The position numbers and the translations under genes were made by a program. From Sandarakinorhabdus sp. (lineage in GTDB: Bacteria; Pseudomonadota; Alphaproteobacteria; Sphingomonadales; Sphingomonadaceae), in assembly GCA_025458465.1 (NCBI GenBank), contig JALOSK010000086.1, forward strand, positions 1 through 7,931: DNA of 7,931 bases, given 5' to 3'. Numbering within the stretch: the stretch's first letter is position 1; each line of letters begins with the position of its first letter. The notes under the pieces are model-generated. The model was not told the DNA's origin, made no database searches, and saw nothing but the letters and a program-made list of their open reading frames with translations. Shown in pieces: positions 6,423 through 7,931 of this stretch.

Positions 6423-7672
6423 AGCTTCGCCGGGTCGGCTGGCAGTTCGCTGCCGCCGTCCCACTTGGCGATCACGGCGGTGGCCACCGCGTTGCCGATC
6501 ACGTTGGTGGCGCTGCGGCCCATGTCGAGGAAGTGATCGACAGCCAGGATCAGCAGCAGGCCGGCTTCCGGGATGTTGAAATAGGGCAAGGTGGCGGCGA
6601 TCACCACGAGGCTGGCGCGCGGCACCCCGGCGATGCCCTTCGACGTGATCATCAGCAGGCCCAGCATCGCCAGTTCCTGCCAGATCGTCAGATCGATGCC
6701 ATAGGCCTGGGCGATGAAGATGCTGGCAAAGGCGCAATACATCATCGAACCATCAAGGTTGAAACTGTAGCCCAGCGGCAGCACGAACGAGGCAATCCGC
6801 GTCGGCACGCCAAAGCGTTCCAGGCTGGCCAGCAGCTTCGGGTAGGCCGCTTCCGATGAGGCGGTGGCAAAGGTGATCAGGAAGGGCTCGCGGATTTCCG
6901 GCACCAGCCGCTTCACCTCGCCCACACCCAGCACGAACGCGCCGGCGCCCAGCAGGAAGGCCCACAGCACGGCCAGCGCCAGATAGAAACCGCCCACGAA
7001 CTTGCCGAAGGTGATGATGATGCCCAGGCCTTCCACCGCGATGGAGGAGGCGATGGCGGCGAACACCGCGAACGGCGCCACCTTCATCACATAGCCGGTG
7101 ATCACCAGCATCATGTGCATGATGGCATCCAGGCCCTTGTTGATGGGTTCGGCGCGCTCGCCCATCTGGATCAGCGCGACGCCGGCGAACAGGCTGAACA
7201 CCACGATCTGCAGCACTTCGTTGGTGGCCATCGCCTCGATGATCGATTTCGGGAAGATGTGGCCCACGAATTCCTTGAGATCGAAGGCCTTGCCCGAAAC
7301 GCCGGATGCCGCACCCACATCCGGCAGCGGCAGGCCCACGCCAACCCCCGGCGCCAGCAGGTTCACCATCAAGATGCCAAGGCCCAGGCTGAAGATGCTC
7401 GCCGCGATGAACCAGGCCAGGGTGCGCACGAAGGTGCGGCCCACCGCGCCGCCCGATCCCATGTGGGCGATGCCCACCGTAAGCGTGGCAAGCACCAGCG
7501 GCGCGATGATCATCTTGATCAGCCGCAGGAACACATCGGTGATGATCGACAGATAGCCGGCGATTTCCTTGGCCTGTTCGGCCGGCACGCTGGCATTGAT
7601 CGCCCAGCCCACGCCCAGCCCGGCAACCAGGCCGATGAGGATCCAGCGGGTGAGACTGTTGGTGGGTGTCAT
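6416..7672 (-). CDS. Dicarboxylate/amino acid:cation symporter (DAACS, SLC1-like)
   Basis: This 418-residue inner-membrane carrier has the usual length and helix pattern of the glutamate/aspartate/C4-dicarboxylate symporter family. The first re-entrant loop (HP1) reads ATASSEAAYPKL (269-280), helix 7 carries NLDGS (305-309), equivalent to the NMDGT motif that binds Na+ in archaeal GltPh, and HP2 contains SKGIAGVPRA (344-353). Helix 8 reads DHFLDMGRSATNVIGNAVA (379-397): Arg386 corresponds to the substrate carboxylate-binding Arg (GltPh Arg397) and Asp383 to the residue that holds the substrate amino group (Asp394). This favours an acidic amino acid such as glutamate or aspartate over succinate or malate, by inference. 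Asn394 replaces a sodium-site Asp. The start ATG has AAGGG 4 nt upstream, inside a small hairpin. The gene converges with and overlaps the DUF805 gene, and diverges from the putative peptidase gene. Confidence 0.93.
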   Translation of the reverse strand: MTPTNSLTRWILIGLVAGLGVGWAINASVPAEQAKEIAGYLSIITDVFLRLIKMIIAPLVLATLTVGIAHMGSGGAVGRTFVRTLAWFIAASIFSLGLGILMVNLLAPGVGVGLPLPDVGAASGVSGKAFDLKEFVGHIFPKSIIEAMATNEVLQIVVFSLFAGVALIQMGERAEPINKGLDAIMHMMLVITGYVMKVAPFAVFAAIASSIAVEGLGIIITFGKFVGGFYLALAVLWAFLLGAGAFVLGVGEVKRLVPEIREPFLITFATASSEAAYPKLLASLERFGVPTRIASFVLPLGYSFNLDGSMMYCAFASIFIAQAYGIDLTIWQELAMLGLLMITSKGIAGVPRASLVVIAATLPYFNIPEAGLLLILAVDHFLDMGRSATNVIGNAVATAVIAKWDGGSELPADPAKLQ

Positions 7673-7674
7673 GA

Positions 7675-7691
7675 TGCCCTTCGTTCGGGCA
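7675..7691 (-). promoter_or_regulatory. Hairpin overlapping the symporter ribosome binding site
   Basis: On the minus strand the leader reads TGCCC-GAACGAA-GGGCA, a perfect 5-bp stem with a 7-nt loop ending 2 nt before the ATG. The AAGGG ribosome site (7677-7681) lies in the loop edge and 3' arm, so folding would partly hide it. Regulation by this fold is inference. Confidence 0.4.
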
Positions 7692-7711
7692 GGAGCGCCG
7701 GGGCGTCAAGT

Positions 7712-7721
7712 GCAAGCTTGC
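7712..7721. promoter_or_regulatory. 10-bp palindrome in the divergent symporter/peptidase region
   Basis: GCAAGCTTGC is a perfect palindrome in the 73-bp region between the two divergent starts. It is nested inside a wider inverted repeat, CGCCGG (7696-7701) and CCGGCG (7735-7740). It could be an operator shared by both genes, but short palindromes are common by chance in such DNA and no -35/-10 pair could be placed. Confidence 0.25.
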
Positions 7722-7745
7722 CCGGCAGCCGCCACCGGCGCACAA

Positions 7746-7931
7746 GTGACTGGCCTTTTCCTCGCTGCCACCCTGCTGGCCACACCCGCCCTTGCCGCAC
7801 CCGCCCTTGCCGCGCCCGCCCTTGCCGCCCCGGGCGACGCTGCCGAGGCCAAGACCCTGCTGATGGACAGCGTGGGCATCGCCAGCGTCAAGGGCCGCGG
7901 CCAGACACCGGCGCTGGCCCGTTTCTACCGC
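7746..7931 (+). CDS. Exported protein, probable M20 family metallopeptidase (5' part only)
   Basis: An open frame of 62 codons runs off the window end. It begins with a signal-peptide-like hydrophobic segment (MTGLFLAATLLATPALA) followed by a repeated ALAAP stretch, so the product is probably exported by Sec. The mature start reads AEAKTLLMDSVGIASVKGRG then QTPALARFYR, which resembles the N-terminus of secreted M20-type zinc peptidases (a helix followed by 'V-GRGQ-P-'); the metal-binding residues would lie beyond the window, so this is tentative. The start is uncertain. I chose GTG 7746 because third-position G/C is 51/62 downstream of it but only 13/23 between ATG 7674 and this codon. In-frame ATGs at 7671 and 7674 and a GTG at 7710 are alternatives, and no good ribosome site marks any of them. 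The chosen n-region lacks Lys/Arg, which is unusual for a signal peptide. Confidence 0.6.
   Translation, partial: MTGLFLAATLLATPALAAPALAAPALAAPGDAAEAKTLLMDSVGIASVKGRGQTPALARFYR
7785..7829 (+). repeat. Three tandem 15-bp repeats encoding PALAA
   Basis: The unit CCCGCCCTTGCCGCN occurs three times in frame (7785-7799, 7800-7814, 7815-7829). The copies differ only in the last base (A, G, C), each a silent change in an Ala codon. They encode PALAA three times at the signal-peptide cleavage region. Confidence 0.9.

Noticed and set aside
5787..6737. A 316-residue minus-strand open frame across DUF805 and the end of the symporter gene.
   Set aside because: It crosses two well-supported genes, has antisense-type composition and no family resemblance.
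1..7931. A novel defence, mobile or biosynthetic system.
   Set aside because: All confidently read genes are housekeeping or common transport and metabolic families; there are no integrases, transposases, repeat arrays or atypical-composition blocks.

Overview
The window looks like ordinary core chromosome from a GC-rich alphaproteobacterium, most likely a sphingomonad (Novosphingobium/Sphingomonas type). The grounds are strong G/C preference at third codon positions, the protein flavours of SecA, ComM and the DUF805 protein, and a short intergenic repeat at 86-142 that I recall, without a search, from such genomes. I see no phage, insertion sequence, CRISPR, toxin-antitoxin or defence genes, no tRNA or rRNA, and no convincing new multi-gene system. 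The interest lies in small-scale features.

Layout, left to right. Positions 1-84 hold the last 27 codons of an unidentified + strand gene. A short repeat region with a perfect hairpin (86-142) separates it from a crotonase-superfamily enoyl-CoA hydratase/isomerase gene (164-997, +). This runs tail to tail, with only 9 bp between stops, into secA (1007-3778, -), the preprotein translocase ATPase. Upstream of secA on the same strand lies a small gene for a two-helix membrane protein resembling the PGPGW family (3833-4189, -). It is divergent from a comM-type AAA+ ATPase gene (4310-5818, +). An 82-bp spacer with direct repeats and a long-armed hairpin leads to a DUF805 membrane protein gene (5901-6422, +). 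The end of that gene overlaps by 7 bp the convergent gene for a DAACS-family dicarboxylate/amino-acid symporter (6416-7672, -). A short divergent region (7673-7745) then precedes a truncated secreted protein gene, probably an M20-type peptidase (7746 to window end, +), whose signal peptide carries a triplicated ALAAP stretch.

Functionally the genes are a mixed housekeeping neighbourhood: protein export (SecA), DNA uptake and branch migration (ComM), acyl-CoA metabolism, acidic solute uptake, and a probable exported peptidase. The symporter and the exported hydrolase are divergently transcribed and could serve peptide or amino-acid scavenging together, but this is inference. The long antisense reading frames opposite secA and comM are explained by codon bias. 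No stretch over 300 bases lacks a gene; the longest gene-free gap is 120 bp (4190-4309).
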